Shown here piece by piece: positions 8,170-16,274 of a stretch of DNA of 64,000 nucleotides; position 1 is the first letter of the stretch, and every line of letters begins with the position of its first letter. The stretch is from the NCBI GenBank assembly GCA_003457135.1, contig DMSQ01000046.1, positions 6,887 through 70,886 on the forward strand, given 5' to 3'. A program made the position numbers and the translations under genes. Source of the stretch: Prolixibacteraceae bacterium. Its GTDB lineage: Bacteria > Bacteroidota > Bacteroidia > Bacteroidales > Prolixibacteraceae. The notes under the pieces are model-generated. The model was not told the origin of the DNA and made no database searches. It saw only the letters and a list, made by a program, of their open reading frames with translations.

Positions 8170-8895
8170 TTAGAGATTGTCTGCGTTAAAACATAAACAG
8201 CGAATACATTTATCCGATTCACAAGATAAAGAATTGGCTAAGTCATCTATTTTTAGAAGGTTAATTTCTTTGCCTGATGCACTAATAAGGCCCAAATTAT
8301 GTAGCGACCTGATTTCGCGGGAAAGTGATGGTCTGCTTACGCCAAAAAACTGGGCTAACTCTGTCTGCGATTTTTTCAGGACCAGTCTGTCAGAATTCTG
8401 CTCCCTGGCCTGTGACATGAGGTAAACAATGAACCGTTCCTTTAATGATCGCTGAGAAAAGCAGGAGATTCGCTGGTAAAGGTATGATGCCCCTTCTGCA
8501 ACCTGATTCAGGTAGTTCTTCAGAAAAGTCTGATTGTTTTGCATCATTTTTAAAACCTCGCTTTTTTCAATTTTCAGTACCACTACATCAGTCATTGCAA
8601 TAACATCCATCGGATAAACGATATCAACTCCCAACAGAAGGGCAGTTGAAAGGGCAGTTGTACTTTTTTGCTCAACTATCCGAAGAGAATTACCATTTTT
8701 ACAGGTTATTTCACCTTTAATTACTCCTTCTATCAGGATAATAAGGCTTTTCTGATACGAACCATTTCGGATCAGGCATTCATCTTTTAAATAATGCTGA
8801 ATGCGATGTTCAACCTGATTTAATAAACCGCTGATTTCAGGAAGGCTAATTCCGTCAAAAAGTGCGCAATTCTTAATATTTTTTAACTGGTCCAT
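8170..8895 (-). CDS. Crp/Fnr-family regulator with a C-terminal cysteine cluster
   Basis: 241 aa. A cyclic-nucleotide-binding-like beta-roll occupies residues 10-130, a dimer helix follows (VAEGASYLYQRI), then a winged helix-turn-helix (SQTELAQFFGVSRPSLSREIRSLHNLGLI, near 180-210; quoted in part). The last 17 residues hold four cysteines, C225, C230, C233 and C235 (CX4CX2CXC), which are not part of ordinary Crp or Fnr and could bind a metal or an iron-sulfur cluster. It is divergent from the NO-reductase-like pair, with a GTAAC-N4-GTTAC palindrome 14 bases before its own start. I infer that it senses NO or redox state and controls both units, as DNR/NnrR-type regulators do. Confidence 0.88.
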   Translation of the reverse strand: MDQLKNIKNCALFDGISLPEISGLLNQVEHRIQHYLKDECLIRNGSYQKSLIILIEGVIKGEITCKNGNSLRIVEQKSTTALSTALLLGVDIVYPMDVIAMTDVVVLKIEKSEVLKMMQNNQTFLKNYLNQVAEGASYLYQRISCFSQRSLKERFIVYLMSQAREQNSDRLVLKKSQTELAQFFGVSRPSLSREIRSLHNLGLISASGKEINLLKIDDLANSLSCESDKCIRCLCFNADNL

Positions 8896-8908
8896 TATTT
8901 TAATGGCT

Positions 8909-8922
8909 GTAACATAGGTTAC
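8909..8922. promoter_or_regulatory. Palindromic operator candidate GTAAC-N4-GTTAC
   Basis: A perfect 5-bp inverted repeat with 4-base spacer lies in the divergent region, 14 bases before the regulator start and about 160 bases before the oxidoreductase genes. Its size and symmetry fit a Crp/Fnr-type binding site. Confidence 0.5.
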
Positions 8923-9079
8923 CGTTTCCCGGACTGAAGATCAATATTTTTACAACAAATTAAGATAAAACTGTTTACAAGCACGTAGTAAAAATCAAAA
9001 TATATGATTTTCTGTAAGTAGTTTTAACTAATCCTTAACAGCCATAAAAAAAACAAAAATCTTACTTAAAACAACGTCT

Positions 9080-9652
9080 ATGATTGATTCAAATGTTGTA
9101 CTTAACGGACAAACAATGGCTTATACATTCTATTGTATTGCCATTCTCCTGCTAATGGGATGGTTTGGTCTGAGAATAACCAGAAAAGGGAGCAGTAATA
9201 AAGTGATTCCCGGGCTGTTTTATTCTTTTGTTGGTCTGCTTGTGATATTGGGGGTATCCTTGCATATTGTTACCTATAACACTATCCCCTGGGTAGAAAT
9301 GGACGTAAACAGAGCTAATTTAACGCCTGACAAAACGTTCACCATCGTTGTCGAAAATCACAAATTTCAGCTTCCTTCCGAAAAAATGATTGTCAGTTGC
9401 GATGACAAAGTATTGTTTGATGTCAGTTCGAAAGATCTCACCTACGGCTTTGGCGTTTTCAGACAGGACAATTCAATGGTTTTCCAGATGCAGGTTGTAC
9501 CGGGTCATAAAAACGACATTCTTTGGAAATTCGAAAAACCTGGTGTTTACACTATCCGTTCGACCGAATATTCGGGCCCTAAAGGTATCGCCATGATTGA
9601 AAAGGATGCAATTGAGGTGCTTGAATCAAGTTCAACATCAACCAACAAATGA
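9080..9652 (+). CDS. Membrane-anchored cupredoxin subunit without CuA (subunit II of an NO-reductase-like enzyme)
   Basis: 190 aa with two membrane helices (about residues 13-32 and 44-64) and then a periplasmic cupredoxin fold resembling cytochrome oxidase subunit II. The CuA ligands are missing: where oxidases have C-x-E-x-C-G-x-x-H-x-x-M, this reads RSTEYSGPKGIAMI, with both Cys and the His absent. The upstream His is also replaced (DLTYGF). A CuA-less subunit II suggests electrons come from quinol or another donor rather than cytochrome c. The gene overlaps the catalytic subunit by 4 bases. Confidence 0.85.
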   Translation: MIDSNVVLNGQTMAYTFYCIAILLLMGWFGLRITRKGSSNKVIPGLFYSFVGLLVILGVSLHIVTYNTIPWVEMDVNRANLTPDKTFTIVVENHKFQLPSEKMIVSCDDKVLFDVSSKDLTYGFGVFRQDNSMVFQMQVVPGHKNDILWKFEKPGVYTIRSTEYSGPKGIAMIEKDAIEVLESSSTSTNK

Positions 9653-11307
9653 CCCATTTAATTAAACTCAAAAGAAAACCTATGAATTTTACAAATACAT
9701 TGCTCAACGGGGAACAAGGTTTATTCAAGGAAAAAACCTTAACCCCCATGCAAAAACTAACGCTTCGTTTTGTCGTTGTCGGGTTGATTTATTATGGTCT
9801 TGCCGTAATCGAAGGTATGATCATGAGATTGTACGAAGTCGCGCCACTGCCAACCATTGAAACAAGCCAGTTCTTCGCCATAATGACGGCACATCCACTC
9901 GTTGGAATTTTCGGTTCGACCTATTCGATTGTTTTCGGGGCATTTTTATTCCTGGTACCGTTCCTGATGAAAAAACCTCTCTGGAGTTTTAAACTGGCAA
10001 ACTGGACCTTTTTATTGATTACAATAGGAACATTAACTTTCTGGTTAGCTGGTTTTATTTCTGAATATGCACCGCTTTACACTTTATACTGGCCATTACC
10101 AGCCGATTTCAGCCAGTTCAGCCCTCTGGGCGGCGCTGTTTTTATCGCAGGCATTGCGCTCGTTATGGTCGGAGCAGTATTTTTTGTGATCAACATTTTC
10201 AAAACTATCGTTTATACTCCCGAAGGCTGGGAAAAACAACCTGCAGGCGCTCTGTTCGCTTCAGCTATCGGTTATGATGGCCTTCGTAACCTCTTCTCAA
10301 AAAAGAAGATTAAGAAAGAACATTTAGTTTCTTTACCAGTAGCTGCTATCGCACGTGGAACTATAGATGTTGCATTAAATGCAGGTATTATTCTATTCAC
10401 CGGTGTACTTATTCTGGCTTATATGGTTAGTGCTTTGCTTGGTTTCGACCTGAAAGAAACGGCCATAGACGCACTTCTGTATAAAAACTGGTTCTGGTGG
10501 GGGCTCGATTTAATTGCCGATGGGCTGGTACTGATCTTTGTTGCCGGAACCTGGTATTTACTGGCAATGATGATATCCGGAAAGGACTTGTTTATGCAGA
10601 ACATAGCAAGGGCCGCTTTGCTGGTCGAATTAGTTGTTTCGTGGACGGTATGGTCTCACCATTTACTTTCAGACCAGGCACAACCGATCATGCTTAAAAT
10701 TGTTTCCGGAGAGTTGGTTACAGCCTTCGAGCTAATTACCCAGGGTCTGGCATTTTTCATCACTCTGGCCACTTTGTGGAGCGCACGTCCTTTAAAAATG
10801 ACCAACGAATTGAAATTCTTACTCGGTGGCCTTACCGGATTTGCACTGGCTGTTCCGGCAGGTATTATGCAGGCTGATATGGGCCTAAACCGTATTTTGC
10901 ACAATACGCAGTGGATTATCGGACCTCATGTACATGTCGCTGTTCTGATAGGCTTAACAATGACGCTTTATTCAGCAATATACATTTTGTTCCCTGTTCT
11001 GACCAATGGGGCAAAACTGTACAGCCAGAAGTTAGCCAACTTCCATTTCTGGGCCCATCTGTTGGGCGGTATTGGCATGGGGGCATTTATGGGAATGGCT
11101 GGCTTAAAAGGTATGCTACGCCGTACACTTTACCTGAATGGCGAATTTAACCTGTATATGATCCTGGCCGCGATTTGCGGAACGCTTCTGCTGCTGGCTT
11201 TTCTGGCCTTCTTTTACAACATTGTAATGAGTGTTGGGATAAACGGAGTGCTTGGCATATTCAAACCTTCAAAACTGAATAAAAAGGAATTGTTACCTAC
11301 TGAATAA
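9649..11307 (+). CDS. Heme-copper oxidoreductase catalytic subunit, nitric-oxide-reductase type with Asp in the metal site
   Basis: 552 aa with about 12-14 membrane helices. Heme ligands are present: H82 in the second helix (MTAHPLVGIFG) and H427/H429 in the tenth-helix motif GPHVHV. Of the three His that normally hold CuB or FeB, the pair H337-H338 (VWSHHLL) is present. The helix VI motif reads WWGLDLIADG. Aligned to NorB (WxxHLWVEG) this puts Asp287 at the third His and Asp291 at the functional Glu. No tyrosine cross-link motif (HPEVY) is visible, so oxygen reduction as in A-type oxidases is unlikely. I infer NO reduction by one of the non-canonical NOR families. The true start may be the internal ATG at 9682. 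Confidence 0.87.
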   Translation: MTHLIKLKRKPMNFTNTLLNGEQGLFKEKTLTPMQKLTLRFVVVGLIYYGLAVIEGMIMRLYEVAPLPTIETSQFFAIMTAHPLVGIFGSTYSIVFGAFLFLVPFLMKKPLWSFKLANWTFLLITIGTLTFWLAGFISEYAPLYTLYWPLPADFSQFSPLGGAVFIAGIALVMVGAVFFVINIFKTIVYTPEGWEKQPAGALFASAIGYDGLRNLFSKKKIKKEHLVSLPVAAIARGTIDVALNAGIILFTGVLILAYMVSALLGFDLKETAIDALLYKNWFWWGLDLIADGLVLIFVAGTWYLLAMMISGKDLFMQNIARAALLVELVVSWTVWSHHLLSDQAQPIMLKIVSGELVTAFELITQGLAFFITLATLWSARPLKMTNELKFLLGGLTGFALAVPAGIMQADMGLNRILHNTQWIIGPHVHVAVLIGLTMTLYSAIYILFPVLTNGAKLYSQKLANFHFWAHLLGGIGMGAFMGMAGLKGMLRRTLYLNGEFNLYMILAAICGTLLLLAFLAFFYNIVMSVGINGVLGIFKPSKLNKKELLPTE

Positions 11308-11325
11308 TATACACTTACATTCTAC

Positions 11326-11358
11326 AAAGCCGTAGTTTTGAATAAAGATTACGGCTTT
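11326..11358 (+). terminator. Intrinsic terminator after the oxidoreductase pair
   Basis: AAAGCCGTA (11326-11334) pairs with TACGGCTTT (11350-11358), followed by TTGTATTTT. It lies 18 bases after the stop at 11307. Confidence 0.7.
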
Positions 11359-11461
11359 TGTATTTTCATCAAATCAGAAATGAACAATTGATAATATTAC
11401 CAAACTGTAACTTCAACCCAGATTGCGTATTAATACCAATCTATAAAAGAGTTTAAAGTAT

Positions 11462-11469
11462 TATTTTTG
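11462..11469 (+). promoter_or_regulatory. Bacteroidota -7 box before cysD
   Basis: TATTTTTG matches TAnnTTTG, 32 bases before the cysD ATG. I see no clear -33 TTTG at the right distance, so this is a partial promoter call. Confidence 0.35.
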
Positions 11470-11501
11470 GTGCGTTAAAAAACAACACGAAATCTAATTT
11501 A

Positions 11502-12410
11502 ATGACAGAATACAGTCTATCTCATTTAAAGGAACTGGAGGCCGAAGCCATTCACATCATTCGTGAAGTGGCTGCCGAGTTCGAAAATCCGGTGATGCTT
11601 TATTCCATCGGAAAAGATTCTTCAGTCATGGTTCGTTTGGCCGAAAAAGCTTTTTACCCCGGAAAAGTTCCGTTCCCGCTAATGCACATTGACTCGAAAT
11701 GGAAATTCCGTGAAATGGTCGAATTCCGCGATAACTATGCCAAAGAAAACGGATGGAACCTGATTGTTCATTCCAACATGTCAGCATTTGAAGCTGGTGT
11801 TGGCCCGTTTACCCACGGAAGCAAAGTACACACCGATATTATGAAAACCCAGGCTTTGCTTGAAGGGCTTTCAAAATACAAGTTTGACGCTGCTTTTGGA
11901 GGCGCCCGCCGCGACGAGGAGAAATCGCGCGCCAAAGAACGCATCTTTTCTTTCCGTGATAAATTTCACCAGTGGGACCCCAAAAATCAGCGTCCCGAGT
12001 TGTGGGACATTTACAATGCCCGCGTCCACAAAGGCGAATCCATCCGGGTATTTCCGATTTCAAACTGGACAGAACTCGATGTCTGGCAATATATCCGACT
12101 CGAAAAAATCCCGATTGTGCCACTTTATTTTGCAAAAGAAAGGCCAATAGTGAATGTTGACGGAAACCTCATCATGGTTGATGACGACAGGATGCCCAAA
12201 GAAATGGCCGCTAAAGCTGAAATGAGAATGGTACGATTCCGCACGCTGGGTTGTTATCCATTAACAGGGGCCGTTGAATCGGAAGCTGATACCATCGAAA
12301 AAATTGTAGAGGAAATGATGACGGTGACAGTTTCGGAACGAACCACCCGGGTGATTGATTTTGATCAGGATGGATCAATGGAACAGAAAAAACGGGAAGG
12401 GTACTTTTGA
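11502..12410 (+). CDS. cysD: Sulfate adenylyltransferase subunit 2
   Basis: 302 aa, normal length. Motifs are the PP-loop-like SIGKDSSVMVRLA (near residue 36), FGGARRDEEKSRAKERIFSFRD (quoted to show the family block only in part), GESIRVFPISNWTELDVWQYI and the closing RTLGCYPLTGAVES. With CysN it forms the ATP sulfurylase that makes APS from sulfate and ATP in the cytoplasm. The gene precedes cysN, but a four-helix-bundle gene and repeats separate them. Confidence 0.97.
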   Translation: MTEYSLSHLKELEAEAIHIIREVAAEFENPVMLYSIGKDSSVMVRLAEKAFYPGKVPFPLMHIDSKWKFREMVEFRDNYAKENGWNLIVHSNMSAFEAGVGPFTHGSKVHTDIMKTQALLEGLSKYKFDAAFGGARRDEEKSRAKERIFSFRDKFHQWDPKNQRPELWDIYNARVHKGESIRVFPISNWTELDVWQYIRLEKIPIVPLYFAKERPIVNVDGNLIMVDDDRMPKEMAAKAEMRMVRFRTLGCYPLTGAVESEADTIEKIVEEMMTVTVSERTTRVIDFDQDGSMEQKKREGYF

Positions 12411-12415
12411 AAAAA

Positions 12416-12487
12416 GTTGTCGGGTTGTAGGAGTGAAAGGTTGTCAGGGTTGTCGGGGTTATCATTGTTTTCATTGTTTTCATTGTT
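12416..12487 (+). repeat. G/T-rich low-complexity stretch between cysD and the four-helix-bundle gene
   Basis: Irregular repeats of GTTGTC, GGTTGTCAGGG and TCATTGTTT fill the gap after the cysD stop. The complement of this strand (GACAAC, AACAATGA) resembles the A/C-rich stretch after the next gene, so the two arms could pair around that gene. Confidence 0.6.
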
Positions 12488-12528
12488 AAAAACACTCTTT
12501 TAGGTGACCATTATAAAATCAGTGCAAA

Positions 12529-12891
12529 ATGAAAAGTTATAAAGAACTTGAAATATATACACAGGCATTTGATTTAGCCGTTCGGATATATTTCATGACG
12601 ATTAAACTTCCCAATCCCGACAAATTTGAAACTGGCAGTCAAATCAGACGTTCGAGTCAATCAATAAAAGATACGATTGTAGAAGGCTACGGCAGGAGAA
12701 GATATAAAGCCGATTTCATTAAGTTTTTAGTTTATAGTCATGCTTCTTTACTGGAATCAACCTCTCAATCTGAATTTTTGAATACCATTCATCCTGAAAC
12801 CGGATGGAATGAGATCGTAGAAGAACTAAATAAACTTGGAGTTAAAATCTCCAATTTCATAACATACGTCGAATCCAACTGGAAAACTTGA
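12529..12891 (+). CDS. Four-helix-bundle protein of the 23S rRNA intervening-sequence (IVP) family
   Basis: 120 aa, all helical. Family blocks are KSYKELEIYTQAFDLAVRIY at the start, GSQIRRSSQSIKDTIVEGYGR in the middle (partial) and KFLVYSHASLLES. Genes of this family were first found inside intervening sequences of 23S rRNA and are also scattered through Bacteroidota chromosomes; no enzymatic role is known. Here it interrupts the cysD-cysN unit and lies between complementary low-complexity arms, which suggests that it entered as a unit. The plus orientation keeps it in the operon transcript. Confidence 0.9.
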   Translation: MKSYKELEIYTQAFDLAVRIYFMTIKLPNPDKFETGSQIRRSSQSIKDTIVEGYGRRRYKADFIKFLVYSHASLLESTSQSEFLNTIHPETGWNEIVEELNKLGVKISNFITYVESNWKT

Positions 12892-12907
12892 CAACGACAA
12901 TAACAAT

Positions 12908-12999
12908 TACAACAACGACAACAATTTTATTACAACAACGACAACTTTTTTATTACAACAACGACAACTTTTTTATGACAACAACGACAACTTTTTTAT
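12908..12999 (+). repeat. Four tandem 23-bp repeats reaching into the cysN start codon
   Basis: Four units start at 12908, 12931, 12954 and 12977, core ACAACAACGACAACTTTTTT with small changes in the first unit and at unit edges. The last unit ends at base 12999, so its final AT supplies the first two bases of the cysN ATG. A fifth partial unit (GACAACACC) follows inside cysN. Copy number could vary by slippage. Confidence 0.9.
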
Positions 13000-13001
13000 G
13001 A
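12975..13001 (+). other. Possible 8-codon leader ORF coupled to cysN
   Basis: ATG at 12975 opens MTTTTTFL and stops with TGA at 12999-13001, overlapping the cysN ATG (ATGA). It arises from the tandem repeat. Translation is unproven. Confidence 0.25.
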
Positions 13002-14932
13002 CAACACCAACCTTGGATATATACTCCTACCTTGACCAGGACGAGAAAAAAGACTTGCTTCGTTTGCTGACCGCTGGTTCGGTTGACGATGGGAAATCAA
13101 CATTGATTGGCCGTTTGCTGTTCGACAGTAAGAAAATTTACGAAGATCAGCTTTCGGCACTCGAACGCGACAGCAAACGGGTTGGACATGCCGGTGAAGA
13201 AATCGATTATGCCTTGTTGCTCGACGGTTTAAAAGCCGAACGCGAACAAGGAATCACTATTGATGTGGCTTACCGCTATTTCTCGACCAATAAGCGGAAA
13301 TTCATCATTGCCGACACGCCCGGACATACGCAATATACCCGGAACATGGTTACCGGCGCATCAACCGCCAACCTGGCCATTATCCTGATTGATGCAACCA
13401 AAGGAGTAATCACGCAAACCCGTCGCCATACATTTCTGGTTTCGATGCTCGGAATCAAACATGTAGTGCTGGCTGTCAACAAAATGGATTTGGTAAATTA
13501 CGACCAGAAAGTATTTGACGAAATTTGTGCTGAATACAAAGCTTTTATTACCCAACTCGATGTTCCGGATGTAAATTTCATCCCGATTTCAGCGCTGAAA
13601 GGCGAAAATTTGGTGGAACCAACTACCTTGATGCCCTGGTATCACGGCAAAAGCATGCTCGAATTTCTTGAATCGGTGCACATCAGCAGCGACCGTAACT
13701 TCGACGACATGCGCTTCCCTGTTCAGTATGTGCTTCGTCCCGACCTTGATTTCCGGGGATTCTCAGCCCGTGTGGCTTCAGGAATTATCCGAAAGGGTGA
13801 AAAGATTATGGTTCTGCCTTCCAGAAAGACTTCAACAATAAAAGAAATTATTACCTACGACGGAAACCTGGATGAAGCTTTTCCACCGCAATCGGTAACT
13901 ATAACGCTCGAAGACGAAATTGATATTTCGCGTGGCGATATGATTGTTTATCCGGATAATCTGCCTCGCGTGGAACGCCATTTTGAGGCCATGCTGGTAT
14001 GGATGGACGAAAAACCAATGGATCCTTGCGTGCAATTATTTCTCAAACATGCCAATAATACCACTCGTGTGCGGTTTGATAAAATTCAGTATAAAATTGA
14101 TGTCAATTCACTTCAAAAATCGTCAGTCAATCATTTTGAGCTGAACGAAATTGGGCGTGTGGTACTTACTACCAACAAAGCTATTTTCTTCGATCCTTAT
14201 AAGAAAAACCGCAGTACAGGTTCCTTTATTTTAATTGATCCGATAACCCACAACACAGTTGCGGTTGGGATGATTATAGATAAACTTAATTCCGAAGATT
14301 TGCCATCGAAAATAGTTGATGAAAAAACACTGGAAGCCAACAAAAGCCTCATCCATCGCGGTGAGTGCCTCGTTTCAGATGCGCAACGTGAAAAAAGATA
14401 CAACCAGAAAGGCACCACCATCTGGATTACCGGCCTGCATGGTTCGGGCAAAAATGAACTGGCTTTTACCCTCGAAAAAGAGCTGTTCGATCAAGGCGCT
14501 ACGGTTGTTTTGCTCGACGGAAGTTCAATCCGTTCGGGACTTTCCAACGAACTTGACTTTTCGCCTGCCGACCGGGCCGAACACCTTCGCCGGGTGGCCC
14601 ACATCAGCAAACTGTTGAATGACCAGGGAATCATTACCATTTGTTCGTTTATTTCTCCGGACGAAAGCATCCGGAAACAAGTTATACAGATTATCGGGGA
14701 AGATCGTTTTAATCTGATCTACATGGATGCTAGTCTCGAATTCTGCAAGAAGAACAAACCCGAATTGTACGAAAAATTTGAGCAGGGATTGATTGAAAAC
14801 ATACCGGGTGCCGATCTTCCATTCACTGTTCCTGAAAATCCAACCTTGGTTTTGAAGCCTGAAAACCGGGCACAGAATACCAAAACCATCCTCGAATATA
14901 TGGCCGATCTTAAGATTTTCCCGATAGTCTAA
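12998..14932 (+). CDS. cysN: Sulfate adenylyltransferase subunit 1 fused to an adenylylsulfate-kinase-like domain
   Basis: 644 aa. Residues 15-430 form the CysN GTPase: G1 GSVDDGKST, the G3 region DTPGHTQYTRNM, G4 NKMD, then EF-Tu-like barrels. It drives APS synthesis with CysD. Residues 470-644 are a CysC-like domain, but key positions differ. The P-loop reads GLHGSGKNEL (normally GSGKST), the DGDNVR block reads DGSSIR, and the SPYRxxR block reads SPDESIR. The kinase may therefore be inactive or altered. The start lies within a tandem repeat; a FkbM gene follows 12 bp after. Confidence 0.95.
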   Translation: MTTPTLDIYSYLDQDEKKDLLRLLTAGSVDDGKSTLIGRLLFDSKKIYEDQLSALERDSKRVGHAGEEIDYALLLDGLKAEREQGITIDVAYRYFSTNKRKFIIADTPGHTQYTRNMVTGASTANLAIILIDATKGVITQTRRHTFLVSMLGIKHVVLAVNKMDLVNYDQKVFDEICAEYKAFITQLDVPDVNFIPISALKGENLVEPTTLMPWYHGKSMLEFLESVHISSDRNFDDMRFPVQYVLRPDLDFRGFSARVASGIIRKGEKIMVLPSRKTSTIKEIITYDGNLDEAFPPQSVTITLEDEIDISRGDMIVYPDNLPRVERHFEAMLVWMDEKPMDPCVQLFLKHANNTTRVRFDKIQYKIDVNSLQKSSVNHFELNEIGRVVLTTNKAIFFDPYKKNRSTGSFILIDPITHNTVAVGMIIDKLNSEDLPSKIVDEKTLEANKSLIHRGECLVSDAQREKRYNQKGTTIWITGLHGSGKNELAFTLEKELFDQGATVVLLDGSSIRSGLSNELDFSPADRAEHLRRVAHISKLLNDQGIITICSFISPDESIRKQVIQIIGEDRFNLIYMDASLEFCKKNKPELYEKFEQGLIENIPGADLPFTVPENPTLVLKPENRAQNTKTILEYMADLKIFPIV

Positions 14933-14944
14933 CTAAGAAGATGT

Positions 14945-15742
14945 ATGTTATCAGCAAAACGGGTATTTAAATTGCACTCACATAACGCAATCCTCAAGGT
15001 TCTTGCAGGATTCGGCCGGTCCTTAAACAGATTGTACGAAAACAGAAACCATGACATCTATAGTAATGGTGAATTAACGATTTTGAGAAAAATATCCGGA
15101 TTAAATCCCACGGTGATTATTGACGGAGGGGCAAATACCGGAGAATATTCATTGCTTGCCAATCAATATAATCATGACTGCAAAATTTATTCATTTGAGC
15201 CGGTAGAGGAAACATTTCAGTGTTTAACCGAAAACGTAAAAAAATATAAAAACATTATTCCGGTCAGGAAAGGATTATATTACAAGAACTGTTCATGCGA
15301 AATAAATGTGTTTAATTCACTTGAACACTCATCCATCTATGATATTCAGGGATTAAATTATAAATCGAAACAGAAACTTGAAATTGAACTTGTGTGTGGC
15401 GATGATTTCATGGAGCAAAACGATATTGACTCTATTGATTTTCTAAAACTTGATATTGAAGGTGCCGAATACGATGCGCTGATTGGATTTGAAAACAGCA
15501 TCAGGAATGGTAAAATAAAAGCCATCCAGTTTGAATATGGCTATATCAATATTTCAACAAAAAAATTACTGATTGATTATTACAATTTCTTTGAAGCTAA
15601 CGGCTATTTGGTCGGTAAGATCTTCCCCAGGACGGTAGAATTCAGAAAATATGAATTTAAATACGAGGACTTTATTGGACCGAATTTCATTGCAGTGAAA
15701 AAATCAGAAACAGAACTTATCCGTTCACTGCTCACAAAATAA
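14945..15742 (+). CDS. FkbM-family methyltransferase
   Basis: 265 aa. The SAM-binding block is VIIDGGANTGEYSLLA (near residue 60), with YSFEPVEETFQCL and LDIEGAEYDALIGFE as the later FkbM motifs. Members methylate hydroxyl groups of glycans or small molecules. It follows cysN by 12 bp and may be transcribed with it, yet no functional link to sulfur metabolism is evident; a polysaccharide target is more likely. Confidence 0.9.
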   Translation: MLSAKRVFKLHSHNAILKVLAGFGRSLNRLYENRNHDIYSNGELTILRKISGLNPTVIIDGGANTGEYSLLANQYNHDCKIYSFEPVEETFQCLTENVKKYKNIIPVRKGLYYKNCSCEINVFNSLEHSSIYDIQGLNYKSKQKLEIELVCGDDFMEQNDIDSIDFLKLDIEGAEYDALIGFENSIRNGKIKAIQFEYGYINISTKKLLIDYYNFFEANGYLVGKIFPRTVEFRKYEFKYEDFIGPNFIAVKKSETELIRSLLTK

Positions 15743-15758
15743 TCAAATAACCAAACAC

Positions 15759-16223
15759 TTATCTCTGGCTGCGAATAACATTCAAGGCCACACTCGCATG
15801 CTTCTCCGGCGACAATTGAGATTTGAATTTCTGAATCAACCTTCCTTCAGGATTGAAAACATAAGTCACACGTCCAGGTATTAAACCAAACAAATCGGAT
15901 GGAACTCCCAGCAATTTTCGTAACTCACCTGCAGTATCGGATAACAATGAAAATGGCAATTCGTATTTAGCCTTAAACCTTGCATGGGTGGCAGGCTTAT
16001 CGCTACTCACACCATAAACCACGGCGCCGGCATCAACCAAACGCTGAAACGAATCCCGAAAACTACAGGCTTCAATGATACATCCCCTGGTATCGTCTTT
16101 CGGATAAAAGTAAATAACCAGGTATTTCCCGGTTATTGCAGAAATATCAATAGGTTCACGGGCTTCATTATTCAAAATAAAATGAGGAAGCTGATCTCCA
16201 ATGATTAATCTTTTTTTCGTCAT
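15759..16223 (-). CDS. Peroxiredoxin of the BCP/PrxQ type
   Basis: 154 aa. The peroxidatic Cys lies in YPKDDTRGCIIEACSFRD, with a second Cys five residues later (C-x4-C), the usual resolving position in atypical 2-Cys PrxQ. The C-terminal part is a normal thioredoxin fold (GRVTYVFNPEGRL). It removes peroxides in the cytoplasm with electrons from thioredoxin. A thioredoxin gene lies about 50 bp upstream in the same direction, so the two may be co-transcribed. Confidence 0.93.
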   Translation of the reverse strand: MTKKRLIIGDQLPHFILNNEAREPIDISAITGKYLVIYFYPKDDTRGCIIEACSFRDSFQRLVDAGAVVYGVSSDKPATHARFKAKYELPFSLLSDTAGELRKLLGVPSDLFGLIPGRVTYVFNPEGRLIQKFKSQLSPEKHASVALNVIRSQR

Positions 16224-16274
16224 ATTTCAGTCAGGTCTGGTAATCGTGTATCTTTATGGCTAATAACGAGGTAG

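Noticed and set aside
12908..12999. CRISPR array
   Set aside because: Units are contiguous 23-bp repeats with no spacers, and no cas genes are present.
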